Notes under the pieces: generated by a model
The model's database searches: none
What the model was told of the DNA's origin: nothing
The model's input: the letters and a program-made list of their open reading frames with translations, nothing else
Translations under genes and position numbers: made by a program
Assembly (NCBI GenBank): GCA_037975125.1
Contig: CM075862.1
Span: forward strand, 13,639,125-13,703,124
Direction: 5' to 3'
Origin: Latrodectus hesperus
Taxonomy: Eukaryota > Arthropoda > Arachnida > Araneae > Theridiidae
Length of the DNA stretch: 64,000 nt
Shown here: piece after piece, positions 28,301 to 37,312 of the stretch
How positions within the stretch are numbered: position 1 is the stretch's first letter
How the letters are laid out: the number at the start of each line of letters is the position of its first letter

Positions 28301-31300
28301 TTTATAAAATTTTATAATTAAAAATTACGCTGATTTTTTAATCTGCAAGAAAATAACCAGTGTAGTTTAATAATTCTGTATAATTTTTTACCTATATATT
28401 TTAACACATATTAATTGCAAGTTAATTATAATTATGGATAATTCATTTAATTTATAACTTTATTAAGGAAAGCTGAACAAACAAGCTGTATAATTTTGAA
28501 CAATTAAAGTAATTGTATGTATTATATTTTGATTCTAGTGTTCAACAGATTTAGGTTTTGTACATAGTGTTGATATAAAAGCTGAGAAAATAGAGCACAG
28601 TGTGAAAGCTCATTCAGATGCTGTTACAGGTAAATTATTTATTGGAAATTTTTTGTAAAATTCCTTATTATAATGCAGATGAAAACTTTTTGTAATGTAA
28701 AGTATTATATTAATTGGATTTAATAGCAATTATTTAAGACTAATGTAAAGTTTAAAAATACTAAAATAATTAGAAATCTATTTCTATAAAAATAAAGTAG
28801 AGTTTCATTATATTTACTTATAACTAATAAAAAATCTTGTAATTTTCAAGTATTGATTGAAAAATATCTTAATTATATATTCCTAAAAGTTTTACATTAA
28901 TAAAAAGAAAAAGTAAAATCTGTCTAATCCTGATATATGCAAAATAATATACAGTCATTTTGAAAATACTATTTTTTATGAATGTTTTAGAAAATTATCA
29001 CTTTTTTTAAACTAGAATATGAATACATAATATAGCACATGCTAAATTTCCCACACTGAATAAAATCTTCAATTTAATTATTTTCAAAAAAATTTCTTTA
29101 TATCACTGTTTAAAGTACCGAAATTCAGTATTATTTGGGTAGTTAATTTCATTATTATATTTAGTTTAATTGTTACTGTACCTATAAAAAGATGCTTAAT
29201 AAAAGACATCAGTGAAGGAATATGAAATTGCTTGAAGAGAGTTCACAGAGCTGAGAAAAACACATTTCACAAAGACCTTTTTAGAGATGTAGAACATCTT
29301 GAGATGGTATTTTATTCCTTTTGTGAAGGCTTAAAATTTTGAAAATCATATTTTGAATAATAATTATTATTTCAGATGAAAGTAATATTAAGCTTGAAAT
29401 TAACTTTTAAAGATTGCACTTTTCCAATTTTAAAAATTTCCCTCTTTATAAGTTAAAATTTTTCACATAAAAAATTTATATTTCAAGAAAATTAAATTTG
29501 ATTCATTACTACACAGTTGTTTCACCAGTCATTTACCAGTCATGAATTTCATATGACAAGAATCTTTATTGATGTTGCAATTTCAGATTTTGTTGTTTCT
29601 AAGATAAATCTCATTTATGTAATTATATCAAATTATGCATTTTTAAATAAAGTTATTTTTTAAAATAGATGTCAACATATAAAACATATAAAATTGTTTC
29701 ATTCTTATTACATAAATGCAATTTTTAATATTTCTATTTGTCTTTTTTCTCTAGGACTTGATATATGTCCAACAAAGCCAAATATCTTAGTAACAGCTAG
29801 CATGGACCAAACAATAAAAATATGGGATTTGGAAAAATTAAGCCATGTTCGAACACAAAAAATGAAAGTGGTATGAGGACTTCATTTTTCCTAAACCTAT
29901 ATTTTATTAAATTTTGTTTATTTTTCACAAGCAAAATTGAATCTTTTTTGTTAAAGTAACTTTATTGAGGAGGGAGGGTAAATAAAATGTTTTGTTACAT
30001 TATTAGAAATTTTTAAGTTGCAAAACAATTTAAATTGATATAAGTTATTAATTATTAATATAAGTTATTTAATTTTTACACCAGTCATTATAATTAAAAA
30101 TAATTTTCCATTTCACTTTATATATTGTTAAGAGAAGGCAGCAAGAAAATTGAGAATATCGTAAAAAGCAATCTTGCTAAAATTAAACATTAAGCAGCAG
30201 CTCTGAAAATAAAGTCACTAGATACTTAATGTGGAAGAGTAAATAAAATCAAGGACAGCTTCTAAATTAGAATTAAGCCTCATATAAATTTAAAAAAGTA
30301 TCTGAAAAAATGCAGTATTCTTAATATACTTACATAGACACCGGAAAATAAATGATTGCTTTCTACCTTTTTCCAACAGTTGCAATGAATTTATCAACAA
30401 AATTTTGGTGTCTCTAATTCCATTTTTCTAGAAGTTCTTTGCAAATCCTAGAAACACTGACAGTGCCTTGTGCTGCAATTTATCATTCAAAAGTTTACTG
30501 AATATGCTATATACAATTCAGACCAAGAAAGCATATTAAGTTTATTTTGAATTATAAACAAAGTATCACACACACTAATAACTACAGCATAAAATTTTAC
30601 CATCGTATCAGCACTCCAGTGTATCAGTTTCTACAGCATATTAAGTTGATGAATGTATATGCTGCTAAACCGGGTTATTCTGGTCTTCAGTTAAACATCT
30701 CATGGGTTTGATTCCTACATCAGTTGTTGATATTTGTTGTAGTTTGGTTACTACTCAAATGAGTTCTCATTTTGAAAAAGTGAGTAAAGTGATGAACAAA
30801 CTTAGATGCCTATACCATTAATAATTCATTTGGTATTGTTATCTTTCATAAATAAATGCATAATTGTTTCAATTATTTTCTTTCCTATTGGGTTTTGTAT
30901 ATTTTATTGTTTTTTTAATATTTAAACTATTATATAACTTTAACAGTTGCAATATTCTTTTCTTTTATTTTAACTATTAATGAAATTACTTTTGTGGAGA
31001 CAACCTATGTTTGAATGTTGAGTAACTGTGACACACAAATACTTTTGTGAATAGAGCCTAAATCTCTATATTATGTATCTCAATATTTTAACAGAGGTGT
31101 TACTTGTGCATACTTATTATGTTGGGATAATATCTATTAAAATGAATTCTAAAGCTCTATTCGACATAATCATTTCCTTAGGTATTCATATAAAAATCTA
31201 ATTGTAAAGAAATAAGAGTAAATATATGTATAAGCAGTAATTAAAAAGGAAAGCATATATCTTGTCTATAACAAACAAAACATATTGCCTCAGCTTTTCA

Positions 31301-32212
31301 CTTTATATTTTAAAAAAATCATCTTCAGTGTTTATGCTATATATATTCTGTTTTTATACTTTTAGGGTTCAATATATACGGCGAAATTTGCTCCTGACTC
31401 TGAGTTGACTCTCGCAATTGGTGGTAATAATAGGTCTAACTGCTTAAAAGTACTAGATTTGGCAGAAAAGTTAGATGGTATGTTCTATTTTTGGTGCATT
31501 TAATTTTGCAAATCTTAATTTCACTTTCATAATTTTAGTGATTATTGGTACATTTAATTCATGGAAAGAATAGTAAAAAAAATATGTATAAAAATTGGGA
31601 ATTTATAGTGCATGTCCAGTTAAATTTTAATAACTGTATAATCTGAAGATATATTTATTATATGTTAATTTTCACGAGCAACATTTTTTCATACATGAAT
31701 TTTACTGACAAAAATTATTCAGTATTTTTATTTATTCATTGTATAGTTTAATGATTTTTAATTTTTATTATATAAAATGAAATATGCATTAAAGAAATAG
31801 ATAAAATGGCAATTTTATTCTTATAAGTTTAAACAATTTAATTTATATGTATCAATTCTGATTCATAATTTTATTTTTAGGTGCAAGTTGTGATAAGGAC
31901 AAATGTGATAATGTTTCAAACTTACAAACTGAAATGACAAATATGAGTAAAGCTAAAGGTATGAAGAATAAACAGTTGCACCAGAAGAAAGAGGGACAAT
32001 TTTTTAAAAATATTGACAAATCTAAAACTAGCCTCTCAGTGGCGACATCAGAATCAAGTACAAGTTGCAGTGAAACTGCACAAAATACATGGAAAAATGC
32101 TAAAAGGAAAGCAAAACGTTTTAAAAATAACCCTGACTCTAGTGTTGCAAGTGAATCCCCAAAGTTCCACAAAAAGAAACCTAAATTAAAACAATTGAAG
32201 AATGAAAAATAA
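10332..32212 (+). CDS. PWP1: PWP1-like WD40 ribosome-biogenesis protein, complete 15-exon gene
   Basis: Coding exons: 10332-10394, 10471-10529, 12911-13050, 17992-18077, 19999-20107, 22388-22495, 23495-23613, 23745-23806, 24484-24580, 26780-26841, 28092-28203, 28539-28629, 29755-29870, 31366-31477, 31881-32212. All junctions are GT-AG, phases agree throughout, and the sum is 1668 nt (555 aa plus stop). The product matches PWP1 (periodic tryptophan protein 1) end to end: N-terminal [14 protein letters not shown], an acidic linker (about residues 41-125), the [20 protein letters not shown] segment (about 160-180), then WD40 repeats with IWDLD, IIWDL, KLYDC and IKIWDLE strands (about 188-445). 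In yeast and animals the family works in the nucleolus in pre-rRNA and 60S subunit processing. The roughly 110-residue tail is lysine-rich and probably nucleolar-targeting. The ATG at 10332 is preferred because it immediately precedes the conserved N-terminal block. Introns host several transposons but no exon is interrupted. Confidence 0.95.
10471..10529 (+). CDS. PWP1: PWP1 coding exon 2
   Basis: Acceptor TTTCATTTCAG, donor GTGAGT. Encodes [19 protein letters not shown] plus two bases, matching the helical segment after the PDK motif in PWP1. The acceptor could alternatively be six bases later (CTGCAG), also in phase. Confidence 0.92.
10885..12141 (-). mobile_element. Mariner element, copy 2, in PWP1 intron 2
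   Basis: A 1257-bp element flanked by TA on both sides (10883-10884, 12142-12143). Terminal repeats of about 29 bp differ at one position (CGAGGGTCACTC versus CGAGGGTTACTC). Minus-strand transposase: N-terminal frame 11979-11656 ([20 protein letters not shown], helix-turn-helix region), a frameshift near 11650, then 11645-11058 with [16 protein letters not shown] and [14 protein letters not shown] second frameshift around 11110 removes the C-terminus. Very similar to copy 1, so probably the same subfamily. Confidence 0.96.
12911..13050 (+). CDS. PWP1: PWP1 coding exon 3, acidic linker
   Basis: Acceptor is the ATGTATAG ending at 12910, chosen because only this one restores the phase left by exon 2 (GA plus T gives Asp). 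Encodes a Glu/Asp/Ser/Asn-rich stretch ending [12 protein letters not shown], matching the conserved YDLDKYDEE-like motif. Donor GTAAGA. Confidence 0.9.
13660..14480 (-). pseudogene. PiggyBac-like transposase remnant in PWP1 intron 3
   Basis: On the minus strand around 14190-14090 the frame reads [20 protein letters not shown], a stop, then [20 protein letters not shown]. The YN.TKG..DTVD.M motif and the following basic/hydrophobic segment match the C-terminal part of piggyBac transposases. Further frames (13882-14127 and 14230-14424) are open but diverged. No inverted ends were identified; extent is approximate. Confidence 0.55.
14481..16198. other. PWP1 intron 3, unassigned
   Basis: AT-rich intron. 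The beginning (to about 14700) may be further piggyBac-like or other decayed coding sequence on the minus strand; the rest shows nothing recognisable. Confidence 0.35.
16199..17735 (-). mobile_element. Merlin/IS1595-like DNA transposon remnant in PWP1 intron 3
   Basis: The minus-strand transposase is readable with stops and a frameshift: N-terminal [20 protein letters not shown] and [16 protein letters not shown] (17369-17200), then [13 protein letters not shown] (first catalytic Asp), [20 protein letters not shown] and [22 protein letters not shown] (second catalytic position now Asn), then [20 protein letters not shown] and ETW. This order matches ISXO2-like (IS1595/Merlin) DDE transposases; the third acidic position appears to be Lys. 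Inverted GTTACCCTTGGTG-like ends occur at 16216-16230 and 17711-17723. Confidence 0.75.
17992..18077 (+). CDS. PWP1: PWP1 coding exon 4
   Basis: Acceptor TTTTGCAG, donor GTAAAT, phase 1 to 0. Encodes [18 protein letters not shown] and a following stretch ending ITDYDA, matching the segment before the PWP1 EDFLI motif. Confidence 0.92.
19225..19345 (+). repeat. SINE copy, family B (diverged)
   Basis: Contains ATTCAATTCCCATCTTAGG, a decayed tRNA B box, then GGATATTTATCGTGGTTTGG and AAACTGTAAGTCCC. The same string recurs, diverged, near 22850, 30655, 39255, 53745, 62215 and 62330. Confidence 0.6.
19350..19505 (+). repeat. SINE copy, family A (diverged)
   Basis: GGATAACTGAGTGGTTACCA, TTTGAGTTCCAGTTAGGGCA and GGTATAAATGTGGCCCATCC align with the better-preserved copy at 38928-39230. 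It sits directly after a family B copy. Confidence 0.65.
19999..20107 (+). CDS. PWP1: PWP1 coding exon 5
   Basis: Acceptor ATTTTAG, donor GTACTT. Encodes an acidic run followed by [20 protein letters not shown] and LEVY, corresponding to the conserved EDFLIKPSDNL region of PWP1. Confidence 0.93.
20198..21405 (-). mobile_element. TA-flanked DDE transposon (Tc1/mariner superfamily-like) in PWP1 intron 5
   Basis: A 1208-bp element with 13-bp inverted ends CAGAGGTTATTAA (20198-20210 and 21393-21405), flanked by TA on both sides (20196-20197, 21406-21407). The minus strand carries decayed transposase: [39 protein letters not shown] (helix-turn-helix), [63 protein letters not shown]. The order and the D..(S)PD....D motif fit an IS630-like DDE fold. 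Several stops mean it is inactive. Confidence 0.82.
22388..22495 (+). CDS. PWP1: PWP1 coding exon 6
   Basis: Acceptor TCAATAG, donor GTAATT. Encodes [20 protein letters not shown] followed by [16 protein letters not shown], the most conserved PWP1 signature block upstream of the WD repeats. Confidence 0.95.
22850..22975 (+). repeat. SINE copy, family B (diverged)
   Basis: AAATGATTAGCACTTTGGTC, then AATTTGTGGATTTAATTTC and GTAATCCACTTTTAACTATAG, resembling the family B consensus. Confidence 0.5.
23495..23613 (+). CDS. PWP1: PWP1 coding exon 7, first WD40 repeat
   Basis: Acceptor TTTCATAG, donor GTAAAT. Encodes [20 protein letters not shown] and [10 protein letters not shown] followed by a lysine-rich loop, matching WD repeat 1 of PWP1. 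The open frame extends beyond both splice sites by chance. Confidence 0.94.
23745..23806 (+). CDS. PWP1: PWP1 coding exon 8
   Basis: Acceptor TTTTTTTAG, donor GTAATT. Encodes [20 protein letters not shown]; the HTDAVL.LSWN motif is the start of a WD repeat in PWP1. Confidence 0.93.
24484..24580 (+). CDS. PWP1: PWP1 coding exon 9, WD40 repeat
   Basis: Acceptor ATTTTTAG, donor GTAATA. Encodes [20 protein letters not shown] and [12 protein letters not shown], a canonical WD40 repeat ending in WD. Confidence 0.95.
25140..25335 (+). repeat. Dispersed repeat, copy 1
   Basis: About 195 bases sharing an ordered set of blocks with 56625-56805: AATATAATTGAAAAA, TGTTGCA, ATATGCATA, GATACCTCCT, ACTTGGAATTT and AATCTGTATGAAC. 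The spacing is kept, so it is common descent rather than low complexity. Family unknown. Confidence 0.6.
25501..25583. repeat. Inverted repeat, 34-bp arms
   Basis: Arms 25501-25534 and 25550-25583 are reverse complements apart from a few mismatches, separated by 15 bases. It lies in PWP1 intron 9. Confidence 0.8.
26780..26841 (+). CDS. PWP1: PWP1 coding exon 10
   Basis: Acceptor AAAAATTAG, donor GTAAGT. Encodes [20 protein letters not shown] plus two bases. Matches the VQ.LQFHPFE..TLISG block of PWP1. Confidence 0.94.
28092..28203 (+). CDS. PWP1: PWP1 coding exon 11
   Basis: Acceptor TTTTTTCTAG, donor GTAAGT. Encodes [10 protein letters not shown] and, near the end, [16 protein letters not shown], matching PWP1 KLYDCR and IERVTWN motifs. 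Confidence 0.95.
28539..28629 (+). CDS. PWP1: PWP1 coding exon 12
   Basis: Acceptor GATTCTAG, donor GTAAAT. Encodes [20 protein letters not shown] and [10 protein letters not shown], matching the STDDG.V..LD and AH.D.. blocks. Confidence 0.93.
29755..29870 (+). CDS. PWP1: PWP1 coding exon 13, WD40 repeat
   Basis: Acceptor TTTTCTCTAG, donor GTATGA. Encodes [20 protein letters not shown] and [19 protein letters not shown]; a clear WD40 repeat. Confidence 0.95.
30655..30780 (+). repeat. SINE copy, family B-like (diverged)
   Basis: GGGTTATTCTGGTCTTCAG, then ATGGGTTTGATTCCTACATC (B box-like) and TTGTTGTAGTTTGG; similar to the other family B copies. Confidence 0.5.
31366..31477 (+). CDS. PWP1: PWP1 coding exon 14
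   Basis: Acceptor ACTTTTAG, donor GTATGT. Encodes [20 protein letters not shown] and [17 protein letters not shown], the last recognisable propeller blade. Confidence 0.93.
31881..32212 (+). CDS. PWP1: PWP1 terminal exon, lysine-rich tail and stop
   Basis: Acceptor TTATTTTTAG. About 110 residues rich in Lys, Ser and Asn, with basic clusters such as [10 protein letters not shown] and [13 protein letters not shown], ending at TAA 32210-32212. The sequence of this tail is not conserved with vertebrate PWP1; the basic character suggests nuclear or nucleolar targeting (inference). Confidence 0.9.
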
Positions 32213-32235
32213 ATAGTTGTATACATAAACTAGAA

Positions 32236-32241
32236 AATAAA
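32236..32241 (+). promoter_or_regulatory. PWP1: Polyadenylation signal of PWP1
   Basis: AATAAA 24 bases after the stop codon, the first canonical hexamer on the strand; the 3' UTR would be very short. Confidence 0.55.
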
Positions 32242-35200
32242 TTTATTTCCATTGTAATATACAAATTAATGCTATGTAATCTGATGGGAATACATCTCTT
32301 AATATAGCTATAATCTTTTTTCTTATTCATATGTAGGACACAGAACAATTCATTGACTTATAAATTTGATTTCTCATAATATATGTAATCTAAACAACCA
32401 ACAAATCACATTCTGTTTAATTTGTATATTATGGTATACCATAAACGCAGTTTCCATGTATAAAAAAATGATTTAAAGGCAATCCAGTCTCAAATTCCTC
32501 TAGGTATTGGAAAAAAAAATGCAGCAACATTTAATTCATGCATTCTATTGTAAAATTAGTACAAAGAAATGTTTCAAATTTAAGAAATCATGGAAATAGT
32601 TATTCTTAAACACAGAATGTGTTATCTATTTTTTATTGTAATAAAAAAATAAAATTTTTCTCCCAGTAGTTAATTTTACTTTGAAAATAATATACATAAT
32701 TTCTATTGTATAACATTAAAAAGATTTTTGCATGTTCAAAAAACTAATTTAACTTCCATACTACTATTTGACTCTAAATGCCTTTTTGACAATTTTCTTT
32801 TAGCTATCAATTTAAATATTCCACAATCTACACTACTATTAGAATCCCCACATAAAACAAGATTTGTTGTGCATGAAGCATTCTATAAATATATAAATAG
32901 CTTTCTTTATAAATTTCCTTTTATCAGAGTTAGTTATTTCTGTTGATAAATGTGCAATTTATGAAAATAGAGAACGATTAAAATTGAGTACGTGCAATTT
33001 TATTAAGTAATTAAGGTAACATATCTCACATTTTTTAATTTTAGTGTTTATAGCTCTTATCCTGGAGTCACAAGTCTTCAGTAATTCAGGATATATCCAT
33101 AATTATTTTAAATCAGCTGCTAAATAATTTTAAATTTATAGTCAAGGGAAAAGCTTGGTGCAAAAATTAAGAGTGGTCCATCTCAAATATCATAGTAAAA
33201 AAAAGATATTAGGCTCTATTGTTAAATATAAGACAGCCCTATCTTTACTGGGCTAGAATAAAACCTATTATCTTTTAATAAGACTAATGCTTTTAGCAAG
33301 CACAATTAGTACTACTGCGGCAATTATTTTAACATTCATTTAGTATTTTAATGCATTAATTTTTATTCAAGGTTTGAATAAGCTTTAACTAAAAATTGTG
33401 TGCTGTTATTCTTCTAATGTAATACGTATGTCATTATTATGATATGATGAAGAAAATATATTTTCAATTACTTTTATTAGTTATGAATCTCAAGGAAATA
33501 TTTTTAATTTTTAATAGTCTCCAAATCATTATTGAAAATAATATTCAAGTAAGAGCTGATTTTATTGAAACAACTTGATGTAATTTATTTAGAAACAAAT
33601 TAAAGAATTTTTTAGATAAAAATGGTTAATAAAATTAGATCTAAAGTAAATTTTATAAAGCAAAGAAGTGAGAATGCACAAATATATTTTATAATTGAAG
33701 CAATCTCATATTTTACACCCATTACTTGTTTTTTTAAAACAATTTCTTGGAATGTATGATTTTCTTGTCTTTTTTTTTTAATTCAAGTTAATATTCCATT
33801 TTTTCAAATTTTGTTTAGTATCAAAATGTTGTGATATAAACAAAATGGGTAAATCAAAATGTTGAAAATAAGTAATCAAAATGTTAAAAATAAGATTATT
33901 TGATAAAGTTGACTATTATTTATATAATGTATAAATAATTGTCAACTGTGTCAATTCTCATACATGAAAGGAATTATTTTATACATTAAGTGACTATAAT
34001 CTGAGTAATTCATTATGTGACCAATGTTGTACTTTTTAAACTATTTCTATTGGAGTAAATAATACCTGTTTTTTGTATTTAAGTAGCAGATTTTCTAAAT
34101 ACAAAAGAAAGAATGCTTCCTGGATAAGCCTGTTATCTGATTCATGATAAAAATAAAGATGAATATTTCCAACCAAAATCCTGTCTGTCAGTATTAGTTA
34201 TCTCTAAAAAGATAACCTGTCATGATAAAATATTAATATTTAGAAAGTTTTTAGTAAAAGATAAAATATTTATATCAATGTTTTTGAGGCTGTACATATT
34301 CTTTAAATAAAAAAAAATACATTTACAGTAAATATATCCACTGGTTAAATGAAGGTTTAGTAATCTAATTGAAATGTCAACTGTAGTTTTTAAGTAACAG
34401 CCTGTATTAATTCAGATTCAAGATATACTTAAAACTGAGATATTGTTTGTCTTTTATATCAGTTAATCCTAATATGAAAAAAAGGTAATTTTCTCAAAAC
34501 AAAAATTCAGGAATAAAGTTGTTGAAAATCATGAATTGATTTCATGCTTTAAACAAATATACAGACTAACTAGTTTAGATATCATAGCATTAACTCGTCA
34601 ATTAGGTGTGCACTAATTTCAGCTCAGAATTATTAATTTATAATCTTTTGCGCATTCCTCAAAATCTTTAATCTTTTTTAAAACCAAAAAATTAAAAGAA
34701 AGATTATTCTATTGAATAAGCGATACTAATAATACAAATATTCGCTTTTGCTTATTGCATGCTTTCTCACTCTATAAATTAATGTTTCAAACTAAACTGC
34801 ATCTATAACCGTAAGCCAATTTAAAAAAAAGGATGAAGTGAATTGATGATTTTATTACTATAAATTGTTTTCTAACTGTGTTGATGTTGGTATTAGTGTC
34901 AATGAAGAGTTTTTCTGCAGAATTTATCCTATACAGCATCATTTTTATATAATTGTTTATGAGCTTTTTCTGAAAAGGAAAATTACCATTCTGCAAGTAT
35001 TAACAATGATAAAATTCCATGATTATTAAAAAAATTTTTTTAACAATAATTTATTTTACTAGCAGTTTTCAAATTTCTAAGTTGTACCTACCTCAGTAGT
35101 GACATAACCACTATATTATTAATCAAGTAAATCAGTAATTTTGTTATTATTTAAGTTGTAATTATTTTTAGAACTTTTTCTATTCAAAAATAAATTCATT

Positions 35201-35444
35201 TAATAAATTTTGAATAAGTACAAATAAAAAATTTAGTCTATAACGATTTAATGTGAATGACTACTTGTGCATACAATAATTTATTATTTTTGAATTTAAA
35301 ATTCTTTTAAGCTAAAAAAATCACACAGATTTGCGATTTCAAATAATATCCATATGTTTAATATCTTCCACCATTCTGTTCCCACTTTCTGTGTTGAACC
35401 AGTTACTTCTTAGGTTTTATTTTGTCTTGTTTGTTGTTTTTCAG
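32242..35444. other. Intergenic, no gene seen
   Basis: AT-rich with only short chance frames on both strands. Confidence 0.45.
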
Positions 35445-35557
35445 TTCCATTTTACATAAGACAGCTAATTCGACCAGAACGTACAATTAAAATGAACTTA
35501 GAATTACTACCAATATATATTCAAGGAGAGAATCGAGGCAAAAAACTGGTTAATTGA
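35445..35557 (+). CDS. Orphan terminal-exon-like ORF of unknown identity
   Basis: A strong acceptor (TTGTTTTTCAG, ending 35444) precedes an open stretch in phase 1 ending with TGA at 35555-35557. It encodes PFYIRQLIRPERTIKMNLEL followed by LPIYIQGENRGKKLVN. An AATAAA lies at about 35673, and the composition is protein-like for such AT-rich DNA. No upstream partner exon was found. It could be the last exon of an unrecognised gene, an alternative PWP1 3' exon (the phase would fit a join from exon 14), a pseudogene piece or chance. Confidence 0.3.
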
Positions 35558-35679
35558 AGACCAGAATGCTGATTCTTTACTATAGTGTATTATGCATAGA
35601 GATTGTTTATTCCTTGTTATAATACAAAAACCGGTTAAAATCTTATGTACTCTATTTCCTGCAAATGTTTTTAATAAAA

Positions 35680-37312
35680 ATATTTCAATTATCTTTCTAC
35701 ATTTTCTACAAAAAATTTAAATGTCAATTCTCTACTAAAGTAAGAATTTGCTCAAAAGCATTTATAATTAATAAAAACACATGTAGATTCTTATTTTATT
35801 ACGCAGAAAAATTCTTTATTAAACTTTGATTTTCTAACTATCAAAATTATTTCCCAAAATAAGTGATATTAAATATTTATTATGGTTCATAGTAATATTA
35901 AACTAAGTATAACTGCGAAATGTTGAGAGTCCTTTTTACATACTTCTCGTCATGGCCCCAAACATCAGCTCATAGATTGTGGGCTACCCCAAACACAATA
36001 ACATTTTGTCTATCACAAAATATTCTACAGTCCATAGAAAAGTTACTTGCCATTGCCTTCAAAGTGGTTGGACTTCCTCTTGTTGATCTGCAGGAAGTAT
36101 TTTATTTGCATCCTATCCATCTGATAAACATTTGAAAACATTCACCTTGCTACCTGTTACATAGAGCCCCTAAGGGATTACAACTTATTGTATGTTTGTA
36201 CATATGAATTTTTTGTAAACATCTAAGAATGCATCAAATTATAGCACAGAGCTGGAAATATATAAATTAAATTCTTTTCAAACATTTATAGAATGATATT
36301 TAAGAATAAAAATTATTTTACCTGTTAAACTGTAATACTGATCATCATTCGTTCATATAACTTTTCATTTTCACATGTTTTTGCTGACATTGATTTCAAT
36401 ACTCCTGTTTACAAGTGTTCACTCAAAGAAATTGTTTGGGTTTCAATCAATCTAAAACATATCACGCTTTACAATTTTTTTCTAAAGATTAAAAAAAAAA
36501 TTTAATAAATACTTTTATTTTCATTTATTAGACATTGTACATATAATTTTCTATTTAAATTATCTGTTAAAAAGTAAATAAGTATTTTACATGAAAAGAT
36601 TTATTTTAAAAATTTCATGTTGGCATCATTTGAAAATAATATGCTTACAGAAATTTTCTTAATGATTCTCGATACAAATTACATTTTCCTTTAAGTATTA
36701 GTTTTTTCGTTTTTTGGGAATAAAAAATAAATATAAAAGAGAAAAATCGGCTGTAATAAAATTGAATATATAATTTTTTTAATTAATTAAAAAATCAAAG
36801 CTAGTGTTTTAGTTAATAAAATTATTTTGGAAATAAAGAACTATTTTTTAAAGTTTTTTGTTCATATTTTGTTCATATTTCTCTTGTAAAAGGTAAGAGA
36901 ACTTAAAAATAATTCTTTTAAATTCCCTAATTACAGATTTTTTTCCCTTACACAGAAAATTTTAAAAATATGTCCACTTTCATGTCAAAACTGAATTTTC
37001 ATTCTTATAAAACATTTCTAATAAATATTAATTTTTAGACGTTTATTTTTAAAGAACTCATGCATTTGAATTTTTTTGTCTTGTATTTAATTCATTTATA
37101 TTGACAAATTATTTCCGCCTGATTGTCTAGAATTTATTTTTCATTAATTAAACTAATTTTTGAGTCAATAATGCAGTTTTATTAGTTTAAATTCACTTAT
37201 TTGTGCATGATATAATAAAAATTTCTAAGGTTTTTTAATAACACTTTATAAATCATGTGCATATGGTAACTGTAAAAGAATTTTCAGAAGTTTTTTTTTA
37301 AATTAATATTCA
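35680..37312. other. Intergenic, mostly featureless
   Basis: A less AT-rich block at 35915-36170 is open for 71 codons on plus and readable with stops on minus, suggesting an old insertion of unknown type. The remainder is AT-rich. Confidence 0.35.

Noticed and set aside
31852..32226. 124-codon minus-strand frame
   Set aside because: It lies opposite the PWP1 last exon, which has conserved context, splice phase and strand.
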